Below are positions 49,733 to 59,475 of a stretch of DNA of 64,000 nt, piece by piece; the first letter of the stretch is position 1, and each line of letters opens with the position of its first letter. Made by a program: the position numbers and the translations under genes. The stretch lies in NCBI GenBank assembly GCA_018066285.1, contig JAGHRS010000008.1, forward strand, positions 60,864 through 124,863, written 5' to 3'. The notes under the pieces are model-generated. The model ran no database searches and was not told the origin of the DNA. It was given only the letters and a program-made list of their open reading frames with translations. This stretch comes from Candidatus Treponema caballi (GTDB lineage: Bacteria > Spirochaetota > Spirochaetia > Treponematales > Treponemataceae).

Positions 49733-51640
49733 ATGAAGAATCGGATAGCGGTTTTTGCATCTGGCTGGGCATCTCAGATTTTATCTCAGTATTTTGAGGG
49801 CTTTTCAGCAGCACTGAAAGGTTCAGTAACAGACACATATCTTTTTCTCTGTTATCCAAGTTGGGCAAGCACGCCGGAAGACCGCAACGGTGAATTCAAT
49901 ATTCTGCGTCTTCCCCATCTTGAAGACTTTACCGCAGCAGTCATCTTTTCAAACGGACTTGAATTCAATGATCAGATAGACTACATAGTGAATGAATGCC
50001 GTAAGGCTGGAATTCCCGCCATTTCGCTCGGAATTAAGTTTGACGGTCTGTATTATGTTGGCGTAGACAATGTTACAGGTATGCGTGCTCTGTGTGAGCA
50101 TCTTGCAGACGAACATGGCATTACGCATCCTTTCTTTCTTGCCGGCTCAAAAGAAAACGCTGACTCAAAACTAAGGCTTGATGTGTTGAAAGAAGTCATG
50201 AAGGAACATGGCAATGCTTTTGATGACAGTCAGGTTTTCTATACAAACTGGGAAAACGCACGTACGATTGCCTTTATAAACGAATGGTGTGAATCCGGAA
50301 AGGAACTGCCTGATGCGTTTGTCTGTGCAAATGACGGCCTTGCAATGAATACCTGTCTTGCCCTTCAGGAGCATGGTTATTCCATACCGGATGATGTATT
50401 TGTCACCGGATTTGACAATCTTTTTGATGCGCAGGTTTATGCTCCTTCAATTTCATCAGTAAATCAGAATTATGCGGTGCTTGGAAGTGAAACTGCGAAG
50501 CTTATCCTTGATGTTGCATCAGGCAGACCGCGTGAAATGGAACTGATAATACCAAGCCGTTTTGTCATAAGCGAAAGCTGCTGTTCGTCAAAAACAAAGG
50601 AAATTGATATCCTGCGGCGTAAGCTTTGCCGTGACCATTACATGCAGAAGAATGCAGATACCCAGCTTGACAGAAAACTCAACTATCTGGAACGGATGCT
50701 TCTGACCGGCAGGAAGTATGAGGATATTCATGAAAACCTGAAGGCCGCACTTGATTACGAGTTCAAGTACGAAGGAAATTCCTTTCATCTGGCTTTGAAC
50801 CCGGGTTATGAAATGTCCATCTATGACTCAAACGTAACGCTTGATTCCGACGGTTACAGCAGTACGATGCATGCGGCCATCTCCATGGAAAACGGACGCA
50901 TATCAGAAGTAAGGGATTTTTCTTCACGCGAACTTATTCCCGATCATAGGGAAGATGATAAGGAACATCTGTACGTATTCCTGCCAATACATAGTCAGCA
51001 GGAAACTTATGGTTATTTCATAATGACTGACTGTTATGCAGAAATTGACGGACATTTCCTTTCAAGGTACCAGCAGCGCCTCAATATTGCGTTTGAACGA
51101 TACCGCCAGAAACTGAACCTGGATGAGCTTAACAGGCAGCTGACTGAAATAACACGTATAGATTCGCTTACGCATGTAAAGAACCGTATGGCTTATGATG
51201 CAATGGCGCGGGATATGCTTTTCTCAATGAGGAAGATACCTGATTTCCACTTTGCCATTGCAATGTTTGACATCAACAATCTGAAAACAATAAATGATGT
51301 CATGGGTCATAAGGCAGGAGATGTGTACATAATCAACTGCTCAAGGCTTATCTGCCATACGTTCAAACAGTCACCGGTATTCAGGATTGGCGGAGATGAA
51401 TTTCTTGCCTTGCTGACAAACGAAGATTACATCAACCGCAATGTTCTGCTTGAGACAATGAAGGTGCAGATGGAGCAGCTGAAAACTGCGGATGTACCTG
51501 ATACTGAAAAAATATCAATTGCGTCCGGCATGGCAGAATTCATCCCGGAAAAAGACCGTACGGTGGAAGACATTTTCAAACGCGCTGATACAGACATGTA
51601 TGAGAATAAAGTCTCAATGAAGGGCGAAGATGCCCGCTGA
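49733..51640 (+). CDS. LacI/PBP-like sensor domain fused to GGDEF diguanylate cyclase
   Basis: N-terminal PBP-like region (VFVTGFDNLFDAQVYAPSISSVNQNYAVLG); C-terminal FRIGGDEFLALL; no HTH. Confidence 0.88.
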   Translation: MKNRIAVFASGWASQILSQYFEGFSAALKGSVTDTYLFLCYPSWASTPEDRNGEFNILRLPHLEDFTAAVIFSNGLEFNDQIDYIVNECRKAGIPAISLGIKFDGLYYVGVDNVTGMRALCEHLADEHGITHPFFLAGSKENADSKLRLDVLKEVMKEHGNAFDDSQVFYTNWENARTIAFINEWCESGKELPDAFVCANDGLAMNTCLALQEHGYSIPDDVFVTGFDNLFDAQVYAPSISSVNQNYAVLGSETAKLILDVASGRPREMELIIPSRFVISESCCSSKTKEIDILRRKLCRDHYMQKNADTQLDRKLNYLERMLLTGRKYEDIHENLKAALDYEFKYEGNSFHLALNPGYEMSIYDSNVTLDSDGYSSTMHAAISMENGRISEVRDFSSRELIPDHREDDKEHLYVFLPIHSQQETYGYFIMTDCYAEIDGHFLSRYQQRLNIAFERYRQKLNLDELNRQLTEITRIDSLTHVKNRMAYDAMARDMLFSMRKIPDFHFAIAMFDINNLKTINDVMGHKAGDVYIINCSRLICHTFKQSPVFRIGGDEFLALLTNEDYINRNVLLETMKVQMEQLKTADVPDTEKISIASGMAEFIPEKDRTVEDIFKRADTDMYENKVSMKGEDAR

Positions 51641-51657
51641 CAGCCGAACCGGCTTTT

Positions 51658-52824
51658 TCAGTTTTTCCTGAGCGTGAACAGGTACTCGTTAACGTGTATG
51701 GGCCGGTTCTTCAGGTTCCGTGAGCCGCGGAACGTATTGTAGTTGAGTGCCGTTGTCTTTACCGTTCCATACCGCCCCAGCATCTGCTGCATTTCATCAA
51801 AGCTGATGAAGCCTTCCGAGTTGTACGAGACGATGATGAACTTTGCATCAAGCTGCCTGATAATCTGCTCAAGGGAAGCGAGCGCGTACCGTTCCTTGTT
51901 GAAAGACGACCTGTTCCAGTTTGAGAGGATGCCCGACACGCGGCTTACGGGGCAGTCAATCCTGTTGTTGAGGATAAGGTTCAGCATGAAGTAGTTTGAA
52001 CCGTACGGATGCTGGTTGTACGGCGGATCAAGGTACGCTATGTCAATGTTGCCGAGCATTCCTGAAAGCATGACGGCATCCTCACGGAAAAGGCGGACAT
52101 CTGAGTCGAATGCGCTTAATACGGGTTCCGGCAGCGTGATCTGACCACAGATGCGTGAAAGTGCGTTCCGTCCGCTTCCGCCGAAGCACCCGAGCCCCGT
52201 TTTTGTGTCCTTGTAAAAGCCTTTGAAAACGCCGCTTGTGTTAGTGTGGATTGAAGCTTCGGTAATGAGCGGGGCGAGGAAAAAGCGCCTCATGCTTCTG
52301 TCAGTGACTACGCTTTCAATGAGGGCTCTGTACGTGTCGATCCTGAGCGCATTTTCCCGCGTGTAGAAGGCGCGCTCTCCCTTCTGGATGTGTTCATCAT
52401 CCTTCGGGGCATAGTTCTGTGCAATAATGCCTTCTATGGGGCGTGCGTCCTTCAAAGCGCCGCCTGCTTCAAAGCGCATGCTCATTTCCCTGTCAATGTC
52501 AGCCTTGAACGCATCATATGCCTTTCTGTCAAAATCGCACGTATTCGTCAGGTAGCAGGAGTTGAGCACGTATGAATACTGCTCAAGGTCGTTTGCAATG
52601 AGCACATCAGCGTGCTTCTTCATCATACGGGAAGCGATGCCGGAGCCCGAGAAAAGGTCAACGCACGTGCAGCGCTCTTTTCCAAGCTCCTTCTTGCATG
52701 AAATGAGCTCTTTCTCAATGTCTCCGATAAGCGCGCGCTTGTTCCCTATGTACGTGATGATCTGGGATGTGAGGAAATCTGGGTTTTCAGACTGCAGAAC
52801 GTTTTGCTCCGGGGCTTTGCTCAT
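51658..52824 (-). CDS. D12-class N6-adenine DNA methyltransferase
   Basis: QIITYIGNKRALIGDIE, CVDLFSGSGIASRMMK, IAYLDPPYNQHPYGSNYFMLN. Confidence 0.92.
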   Translation of the reverse strand: MSKAPEQNVLQSENPDFLTSQIITYIGNKRALIGDIEKELISCKKELGKERCTCVDLFSGSGIASRMMKKHADVLIANDLEQYSYVLNSCYLTNTCDFDRKAYDAFKADIDREMSMRFEAGGALKDARPIEGIIAQNYAPKDDEHIQKGERAFYTRENALRIDTYRALIESVVTDRSMRRFFLAPLITEASIHTNTSGVFKGFYKDTKTGLGCFGGSGRNALSRICGQITLPEPVLSAFDSDVRLFREDAVMLSGMLGNIDIAYLDPPYNQHPYGSNYFMLNLILNNRIDCPVSRVSGILSNWNRSSFNKERYALASLEQIIRQLDAKFIIVSYNSEGFISFDEMQQMLGRYGTVKTTALNYNTFRGSRNLKNRPIHVNEYLFTLRKN

Positions 52825-52889
52825 GAATATATGGTACAGGAAAAGCGGAATTCCGCCAATCCGGTAAAACTGTGGTATACTAGTACGTA

Positions 52890-54419
52890 ATGAAAGTTCT
52901 GATTGTAGAGGATGAATTCAGAATCCGCGAAGGCCTTGAAAAACTGACTGCACGTCTCAGCAGCGACTATGAAGTTGTCGGAACCGCTGAAAACGGCGTT
53001 CAGGGACTTGAGCTCATCAGGTCAAAGAGGCCGGACATCGTCATTACCGATATCCGCATGCCTGAAATGGACGGTCTTGAGATGATTACCAGGGCGGTGG
53101 AGGAAAAACTGCCGGTTAAGGTGATTGTGCTCAGCGCCTATTCAGAGTTTGATTATGCGCGACGGGCCATGAAGCTTGGAGTGACGGAATATCTGCTTAA
53201 ACCGCTTTCATTTGGTGACTTTTCCCAGGCTATGAAGAATGTCACCGCACAGGTAGACGCTGAGAAAAAGCGGAAACCCGCGGAGATAGGCACCATCAGC
53301 CAGATGTTCTCAGACATCATCAACAGGCGCATAGAACTTTCAGATGATATAAAGAAGTACCTTTCTAATACTTATGGCGTGGAAAACGACGGAAAGTTCA
53401 TTCTTGTCTGCCTGTATCTGGGAAACGACTATGACGCTTCTGCTGAAACGGCCAAAAGTGATTTCAGCAAATTCCTTGCGTCGTACCGCACTCAGGATGA
53501 GCTCAAGTTTACTCTTGCTGAATGCGGATCAAAGCAGGCCGTTGTCGCTGTTGTGTACAGGTGTGCTGATTTTGAGGACCTGAAAAAATGGATGATGACA
53601 GCGCTCAGTCAGTTCCCGCTGGAAAGGGCTTCCATAGTGTGGAACGTTGCTTCTGGAATTGATACTCTTGCTGCTGAACTTGACAGAATGTATCCGTACA
53701 TGGACTGGAACATATCCTTTGAGTGCGGAAAGCTCATCCTGTATCCTGAAATCACGAAAGTAAAGACAGATTCATGCATATATCCCATCCTGCTTGATTC
53801 AAAAGTAAAGACTGCGGTCGCTGAAAGCAAATGGGATGTTGCCCGGGAAGTCATGGCAGATTTCCACAAGTGCTTCAGGGACGGACACGTGTATGTTCCC
53901 AAGGAAATAAAGGAATGTTACGTCCGTTTCCTGTGGGTTGTCATTGCAATGGCAAAGGAGATAGGCAATGCCAATGCAAAGAAGGTAGAACAGCAGGCTT
54001 TGCTCAACATGATTATGAGTGCCAAGGTAAGGGAAGAACTGGAGGATGCATCTGAGTCGCTGTTCAAGACGCTTGAGGGAAATCCCGGTGAGGATGATGA
54101 ACTGCTGCTCATAAAGAAGGCGAAACGCTATGTGACGGAAAACCTGCGCCAGGGCGTAACGCTTGATGTCATTGGAAGCAAACTGAATGTTACGCCTGAA
54201 TATCTTGGAACGCTTTTCAAGAAGGAAACGGGCATATCCTTTTCCACATACCTCAGGAATGTCCGCGTCGAGAGGGCAAAGGAACTTCTGTGTACGACTG
54301 ACATGAAGACCTATGAAATAAGTGAAGCAGTCGGATATTCCGATACAAAGTACTTTTCAAAAGTGTTCCGCGAAGTGACGGGACTGCTGCCGCGGGCCTA
54401 CCGTAATACCGTTAAATAA
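52890..54419 (+). CDS. YesN-type response regulator (REC + AraC HTH)
   Basis: VLIVEDEFRIREGLEKL, DIVITDIRMPEMDGLEMI, C-terminal AraC GSKLNVTPEYLGTLFKKETGISFSTYLRNVRVERAKELL. Confidence 0.93.
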   Translation: MKVLIVEDEFRIREGLEKLTARLSSDYEVVGTAENGVQGLELIRSKRPDIVITDIRMPEMDGLEMITRAVEEKLPVKVIVLSAYSEFDYARRAMKLGVTEYLLKPLSFGDFSQAMKNVTAQVDAEKKRKPAEIGTISQMFSDIINRRIELSDDIKKYLSNTYGVENDGKFILVCLYLGNDYDASAETAKSDFSKFLASYRTQDELKFTLAECGSKQAVVAVVYRCADFEDLKKWMMTALSQFPLERASIVWNVASGIDTLAAELDRMYPYMDWNISFECGKLILYPEITKVKTDSCIYPILLDSKVKTAVAESKWDVAREVMADFHKCFRDGHVYVPKEIKECYVRFLWVVIAMAKEIGNANAKKVEQQALLNMIMSAKVREELEDASESLFKTLEGNPGEDDELLLIKKAKRYVTENLRQGVTLDVIGSKLNVTPEYLGTLFKKETGISFSTYLRNVRVERAKELLCTTDMKTYEISEAVGYSDTKYFSKVFREVTGLLPRAYRNTVK

Positions 54420-54436
54420 CTTTAGATTGTTCCCCC

Positions 54437-54485
54437 TTTTTAAAGATTTTTCATATTTCTGATATTCAAAACCCCGCCTTACTAT
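54437..54485 (+). promoter_or_regulatory. Shared motif TTTTTAAAGATTTTTC + TACTAT -10 before sugar permease operon
   Basis: Identical 16-mer and spacing to 58070-58118. Confidence 0.65.
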
Positions 54486-54525
54486 GACACTAAGAGAATG
54501 CAAGTAAAAAATAAGGGGGATTCTG

Positions 54526-55437
54526 GTGAAACGCAATTTAAAATCAGCATTCGGACATGAACAGGCAGGGCTGCTGTTTGCATTGCCTGCTGTCATATAT
54601 ATGCTCATATTTGTCGGATATCCGATTGTAAGCAATATCATATTAAGCATGCAGAACGTAACTGTACGCAACCTGGTGAAAGGCGAAAAGGCTTTTATCG
54701 GATTGAAGAACTACAGTACTCTGTTTAAGGACGCAGTGTTCTGGCAGTCTTTGAAGAACACTCTTGTATTCACGGTATCGTGTCTTATCGTTCAGTTCAT
54801 CATCGGCTTTGCGCTTGCGCTGTTCTTCAACAGAAAGTTCAAGTTTGCCAAGCCTATCCGCGGTCTTCTCATGATTCCGTGGATGATTCCAATGACCATT
54901 ACGAGTCTTATGTTCAAGTTCATGTTTTCTACTAAAGTAGGCATCATAAACTACTTCCTTCAGGCAATAGGCATCATTTCTGAGAACATTGAGTGGCTTA
55001 CTGACCCGAAGACCGCAATGATAGCTGTCGTCATAACTAACATCTGGATCGGTATTCCGTTCAACATGATCCTCATATCAACTGGACTGACCTCAATCAA
55101 TGAGGAGCTGTATGAAAGCGCTTCCATTGACGGCGCCAGCAAAGTACAGAAGTTCTTCAAGATAACACTGCCGCTCATGCGCTCAACAATAGAATCAATA
55201 CTCGTTCTGGGATTCATCTACACGTTCAAGGTATATGATCTTGTATGGGTCATGACGAGCGGCGGTCCGGTCAACTCGACGCATCTCATGTCAACGTATT
55301 CATACAAGCTGTCATTTGAGAAGTTCCAGTACAGTATGGGTTCCGCAGTTGCCAATGTGCTCCTGGTAGTCCTGCTTCTGGTCGGCATCCTCTATCTTAA
55401 AATAACAATGCAGGGAGAAGGAAAAAATGAAAGATAA
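54526..55437 (+). CDS. Carbohydrate ABC transporter permease (MalF/UgpA type)
   Basis: Six-TM permease with EELYESASIDGASKVQKFFKITLPLM EAA loop. Confidence 0.93.
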   Translation: MKRNLKSAFGHEQAGLLFALPAVIYMLIFVGYPIVSNIILSMQNVTVRNLVKGEKAFIGLKNYSTLFKDAVFWQSLKNTLVFTVSCLIVQFIIGFALALFFNRKFKFAKPIRGLLMIPWMIPMTITSLMFKFMFSTKVGIINYFLQAIGIISENIEWLTDPKTAMIAVVITNIWIGIPFNMILISTGLTSINEELYESASIDGASKVQKFFKITLPLMRSTIESILVLGFIYTFKVYDLVWVMTSGGPVNSTHLMSTYSYKLSFEKFQYSMGSAVANVLLVVLLLVGILYLKITMQGEGKNER

Positions 55438-56275
55438 GCACGCTTCAATTGATGTAAAGGCAACAGGAACCAATGTTCTTGCTGTGGTAATTCTCCTGGT
55501 CATCCTGTTTCCGATTCTGTGGATGCTTAATACCTCACTCAAGACAGAGGCAGAGATTTTCCAGTATCCGCCGACGTTCTATCCGCATGAGCTCAACAAG
55601 AAGTCCTATGCAGCTCAGGTTGAGACAGGCGACTTCAACATGTTCCAGTCTTTCGGAAACAGTTTGGTCATTTCTCTGGGAGCAATGCTCATCGCCGTTG
55701 TGCTCGCCGTTCCTGCCGCGTATGCAATCGGTTCGTACAAGTTCAAGGGAAGGAAGACAATCCTGCTGGGCTTTCTTGTAACGCAGATGCTTCCCGTTTC
55801 AGTACTTCTTACGCCAATGTTCATCATGTTCAAGAAACTGCACCTGTACAACACGTGGGGAGCAGCCATCCTTGCAGATGCAACGATCGGCATTCCTTTT
55901 TCAGTGCTTATCCTGAAGAATTACTTCTCATCCATTCCAAAGTCACTGGAAGAAGCTGCCTATATTGACGGCTGCAGCCACTTCGGGGCATTCATAAGGA
56001 TCCTCGTCCCTGTTGCCATGCCTGGTGTCGTCGTATGCGCCATCTTCTCGTTCCTGTATGCATGGGGCGACCTTGCGTACGGCATGACGTTCATCCTTGA
56101 CCAGCCTAAACGGCCTATAACAGCGGGAATATTCAACTTTATGGGCCAATATGGTACCAAGTGGAGTTATCTGTCCGCTTTCGCCATAGTCACCATCATC
56201 CCGGTAGCAATAATATTCATTTTCATGCAGAAATATATCATTGCCGGTATGACAAGCGGTGCAGTAAAGGGATAA
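55427..56275 (+). CDS. Carbohydrate ABC transporter permease (MalG/UgpE type)
   Basis: EEAAYIDGCSHFGAFIRILVPVAMPG EAA loop. Confidence 0.93.
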   Translation: MKDKHASIDVKATGTNVLAVVILLVILFPILWMLNTSLKTEAEIFQYPPTFYPHELNKKSYAAQVETGDFNMFQSFGNSLVISLGAMLIAVVLAVPAAYAIGSYKFKGRKTILLGFLVTQMLPVSVLLTPMFIMFKKLHLYNTWGAAILADATIGIPFSVLILKNYFSSIPKSLEEAAYIDGCSHFGAFIRILVPVAMPGVVVCAIFSFLYAWGDLAYGMTFILDQPKRPITAGIFNFMGQYGTKWSYLSAFAIVTIIPVAIIFIFMQKYIIAGMTSGAVKG

Positions 56276-56294
56276 TCATGCTACAATAAGACAT

Positions 56295-58058
56295 ATGGAA
56301 CGCAGAAGGAATCAGAAGCTAAGTTTCAGGCTAAAACTTCTAGTATATTTCGGTATTCTGACAACGGTACAGGTTCTGGTACTGCTTGCGTATTCTGCGT
56401 TTCATGTGTCTCATATCCTCAATGACAATACAGAACAGCTTACCCAGATAAACCTTGCCCAGACAGCGAAAAACCTTGACTTGAGCTTTGACTCCTATAT
56501 GGATGTCATGTACCAGCTGTGGACGGGAGACGATTTTGTTGCCTGGCTCGACAACATAAATACGGATACAGAGCCGAGCGTTACGACGAATCAGATGCGC
56601 CGGCAGATGAGCGCTATCCTGAACTCAAAGGAATATATCAAATCAATAACCATAATAAGTGAAAACGGGAAAGTCATAACCTACGACACTCTGACGCCTG
56701 CGACTTATGAAAACTCATGGCTCGGAAACTTCAGCATGATGCAGGATGAACTGTACACAGAAGTGTCAGCCGACAACAAGATGCACCTGTATCAGACAGA
56801 GTACGCAACGACGTTCATAAACAAAGACCATTACCTGTTTCATCTTGCACACAGAGTCATTGACTGGAAAAAGCTTGAGAAACAGTGCGGCATCGTCATT
56901 CTGTCGCTTGATGAAGCAGTGCTTTCAGACATAATCCAGCCAGATACCATGGGAGCGGATAATTACGCGCTTCTTTTGGGAAAAGACGGCACCATCATAT
57001 CCAGTGCGGAAAAAACCTTGCTTGGAAAAACTTTTGATATAAATGAAACGGCAAAAACGCATGCTGTCTATTCTTATGTAGATGAAAAAACAGGCTGGAC
57101 AATTATTCATGTCACCGACAATTCAGAAAATGCCAGAAACATTAGGCAGAACCTGCTCGTTTCCATGCTGATCAGCCTTGCCTCGCTCCTGATTACTCTG
57201 CTGTTCATATGGAACATATCTGGGCAGCTGACGCATTCCATCCGCGATGTTGTGCAGGGTATGCGGCGTACAAAAGAGGGAAGCCTGCCTGATGCAGTAT
57301 CCATAGATAAGGACATGCCGCCTGAAATTGTTTCCATAGTGTCTCAGTACAACAAGACGATTGCACGGCTTGAGATTGCCATCCAGAAGGAAAAGGAAGA
57401 GACTGAGAACCGTCAACAGGCAGAAATCCGCATGCTTGAAGCAAGAATAAACCCGCATTTCATTTACAATACGCTTGATACAGTCAACTGGATGGCAATA
57501 GACAAGGAAGAGTATGACATGAGCAATGCCATAAGCTCTCTTGCAAATATCCTGCGCTATGCAATAAGCAACAGCAGCAAGATTGTCACCATCCGGGATG
57601 AGATTGAGTGGCTGAAGCGCTATATATATCTGCAGCAGTACAGGCTGAAGAATCAGTTTGAATGTAATATCAACGTTGCTGATGAGATTCTGGACATTCC
57701 TGTGCACAAGCTCCTCATTCAGCCATTTGTAGAAAACGCCATAATCCATGGCTTTGAGAATGCGGAAGGTGTTTCTGTCCTTGATGTTGAGATGAATTTT
57801 GAGGGAGGCTTCCTTTCCATCGTCATCCGCGACAACGGAAAGGGCATGAACGAGGGCCTTGTACGCGAGATAAACTCGCTTTCATGGCAGCAGGAAAGGG
57901 GTGCTCTCGGAATTGGAATGTACAATGCACTGATGCGTCTGCATGTGTATTGCAATGGACAGGAAAGCGTCGCCGTTTCTTCAGCTCCCGGAAAGGGAAC
58001 TGAAATAAGGGTGACATTTCCTGCAGAAATTCCCGAAAAAAAAGAGGAAACAGTTTAG
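56295..58058 (+). CDS. YesM-type sensor histidine kinase
   Basis: His_kinase motif EARINPHFIYNTLDTVNWMA; HATPase PFVENAIIHGFEN, DNGKGMN, GIGMYNALMRL. Confidence 0.93.
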   Translation: MERRRNQKLSFRLKLLVYFGILTTVQVLVLLAYSAFHVSHILNDNTEQLTQINLAQTAKNLDLSFDSYMDVMYQLWTGDDFVAWLDNINTDTEPSVTTNQMRRQMSAILNSKEYIKSITIISENGKVITYDTLTPATYENSWLGNFSMMQDELYTEVSADNKMHLYQTEYATTFINKDHYLFHLAHRVIDWKKLEKQCGIVILSLDEAVLSDIIQPDTMGADNYALLLGKDGTIISSAEKTLLGKTFDINETAKTHAVYSYVDEKTGWTIIHVTDNSENARNIRQNLLVSMLISLASLLITLLFIWNISGQLTHSIRDVVQGMRRTKEGSLPDAVSIDKDMPPEIVSIVSQYNKTIARLEIAIQKEKEETENRQQAEIRMLEARINPHFIYNTLDTVNWMAIDKEEYDMSNAISSLANILRYAISNSSKIVTIRDEIEWLKRYIYLQQYRLKNQFECNINVADEILDIPVHKLLIQPFVENAIIHGFENAEGVSVLDVEMNFEGGFLSIVIRDNGKGMNEGLVREINSLSWQQERGALGIGMYNALMRLHVYCNGQESVAVSSAPGKGTEIRVTFPAEIPEKKEETV

Positions 58059-58062
58059 GTTT

Positions 58063-58118
58063 GTCCACCTTTTTAAAGATTTTTCCGATTTTTTCCTTTG
58101 AAAAGGTGGACTTAGAAT
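58063..58118 (+). promoter_or_regulatory. Shared motif TTTTTAAAGATTTTTC inside GTCCACCTTTT...AAAAGGTGGAC, + TAGAAT -10
   Basis: 11-bp perfect inverted repeat (58063-58073 / 58101-58111); 16-mer at 58070-58085. Confidence 0.65.
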
Positions 58119-58160
58119 AACATTACAATCTTATATGAAATCAAAAAAAGGAGGATTATC

Positions 58161-59384
58161 ATGAAAAGATTTGTGATGGTTTTAATGGTATTGAGCCTTG
58201 CCTTCTGCGTTTTTGCAGGCGGTAAAAAAGATGCAAAGGCTGCTCCTGCAGAAGCAAAGGGACCTGCTGGCGAAGTTGTTATCTGGTATTATTGGGAAAC
58301 AGTTGGTCATCAGAAGTCTCTGGATCATATCATTACAGAGTTCAACAACATGCAGAGCAATATCAAGGTAAGTGCAAAGTACGTACCTTTCGCAGATTTC
58401 AAGAAGCAGCTTTCAATCGGTGCTGCAGCAGCAGAGCTTCCTGACCTTGTTATTCTGGATAACCCAGACCACGCCTCATATGCAAGCATGGGTATCTTTG
58501 CTGATATTACAGACAAGTTTGATGTAAGCACATACTATCCGGGACCAGTAAACTCATGTACGCTCGATGGCCGCCTCTATGGTGTTCCATTCGGAAGCAA
58601 CGACCTCGTTCTTTTCTACAATGAAGACATGCTGAAAGAAGCTGGTGTTTCAGTACCAAAGACATGGGATGAACTTCTTGATGCAGCTGCAAAGTGCACA
58701 AAGGGAACTGTATCTGGTTTCGCACACAGTTCACTGCAGAACGAGGAAGGAACGTTCAATTTCCTGACATGGCTGTGGTCAACAGGTGCTACATCATATG
58801 AAATTGGTACTCCAAACGGAATAAAGGCACTTACACAGGTTCAGAAGATGGTTCAGTCTAACGGCATGACTGTTGAGGCTATCAACTGGACTCAGGGTGA
58901 CACAATGAACCAGTTCATCTCTGGCAACCTTGCCATGATGATCAACGGTACCTGGCAGATTCCTACAATGCGTTCAGAAGTTCCTGACATGCACTGGAAT
59001 GTTGCTCCAATCCCAATGGATAAGGTACAGGCTTCTGGTCTTGGCGGTGAGAACTATGCAGTCATTGCAGGTGGAAACGAAGATGCAGCAATTGAGTTCC
59101 TCAAGTATGCAACATCACGCGACACCTGTCTCTACATGATGAACAACATGGGTTACATTTCTTCAGACTCAACAATCGCTGAAGGACAGTTCGGTGATGA
59201 CCCTGTATACGCAGTATTCGTCGATCAGATGAAATACGCTGGTGCACGTGGTCCTCTTCCAGAATGGCCAGAGATTTCAGATGCTCTTTCACTTGCATTC
59301 AACGAAGTCATGACTGGTGCTTCAACACCAGAGAAGGCAGCTGCAAAAGCACAGGCTACCATTGACGGTATCCTCGGCAAGTAA
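58161..59384 (+). CDS. Carbohydrate ABC transporter substrate-binding protein
   Basis: Signal peptide MKRFVMVLMVLSLAFCVFAGGKK; extracellular solute-binding protein family 1. Confidence 0.93.
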   Translation: MKRFVMVLMVLSLAFCVFAGGKKDAKAAPAEAKGPAGEVVIWYYWETVGHQKSLDHIITEFNNMQSNIKVSAKYVPFADFKKQLSIGAAAAELPDLVILDNPDHASYASMGIFADITDKFDVSTYYPGPVNSCTLDGRLYGVPFGSNDLVLFYNEDMLKEAGVSVPKTWDELLDAAAKCTKGTVSGFAHSSLQNEEGTFNFLTWLWSTGATSYEIGTPNGIKALTQVQKMVQSNGMTVEAINWTQGDTMNQFISGNLAMMINGTWQIPTMRSEVPDMHWNVAPIPMDKVQASGLGGENYAVIAGGNEDAAIEFLKYATSRDTCLYMMNNMGYISSDSTIAEGQFGDDPVYAVFVDQMKYAGARGPLPEWPEISDALSLAFNEVMTGASTPEKAAAKAQATIDGILGK

Positions 59385-59409
59385 GCTGATTCTTTAGAAA
59401 GTTTATCGG

Positions 59410-59444
59410 GAGCCATGAGGACACAAGCTCATGGCTCTTTTTTT
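59410..59444 (+). terminator. Intrinsic terminator
   Basis: GAGCCATGAG-GACACAAG-CTCATGGCTC-TTTTTTT. Confidence 0.9.
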
Positions 59445-59475
59445 GTAAAAATACAGACAATGGAAAGTCAGATTC

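Noticed and set aside
49263-51805. Direct repeats as IS or transposon ends
   Set aside because: Repeat is MTase coding sequence, no transposase inside and no terminal inverted repeats
57123-57749. 208-aa minus-strand ORF inside the YesM kinase gene
   Set aside because: Antisense to a well-supported histidine kinase
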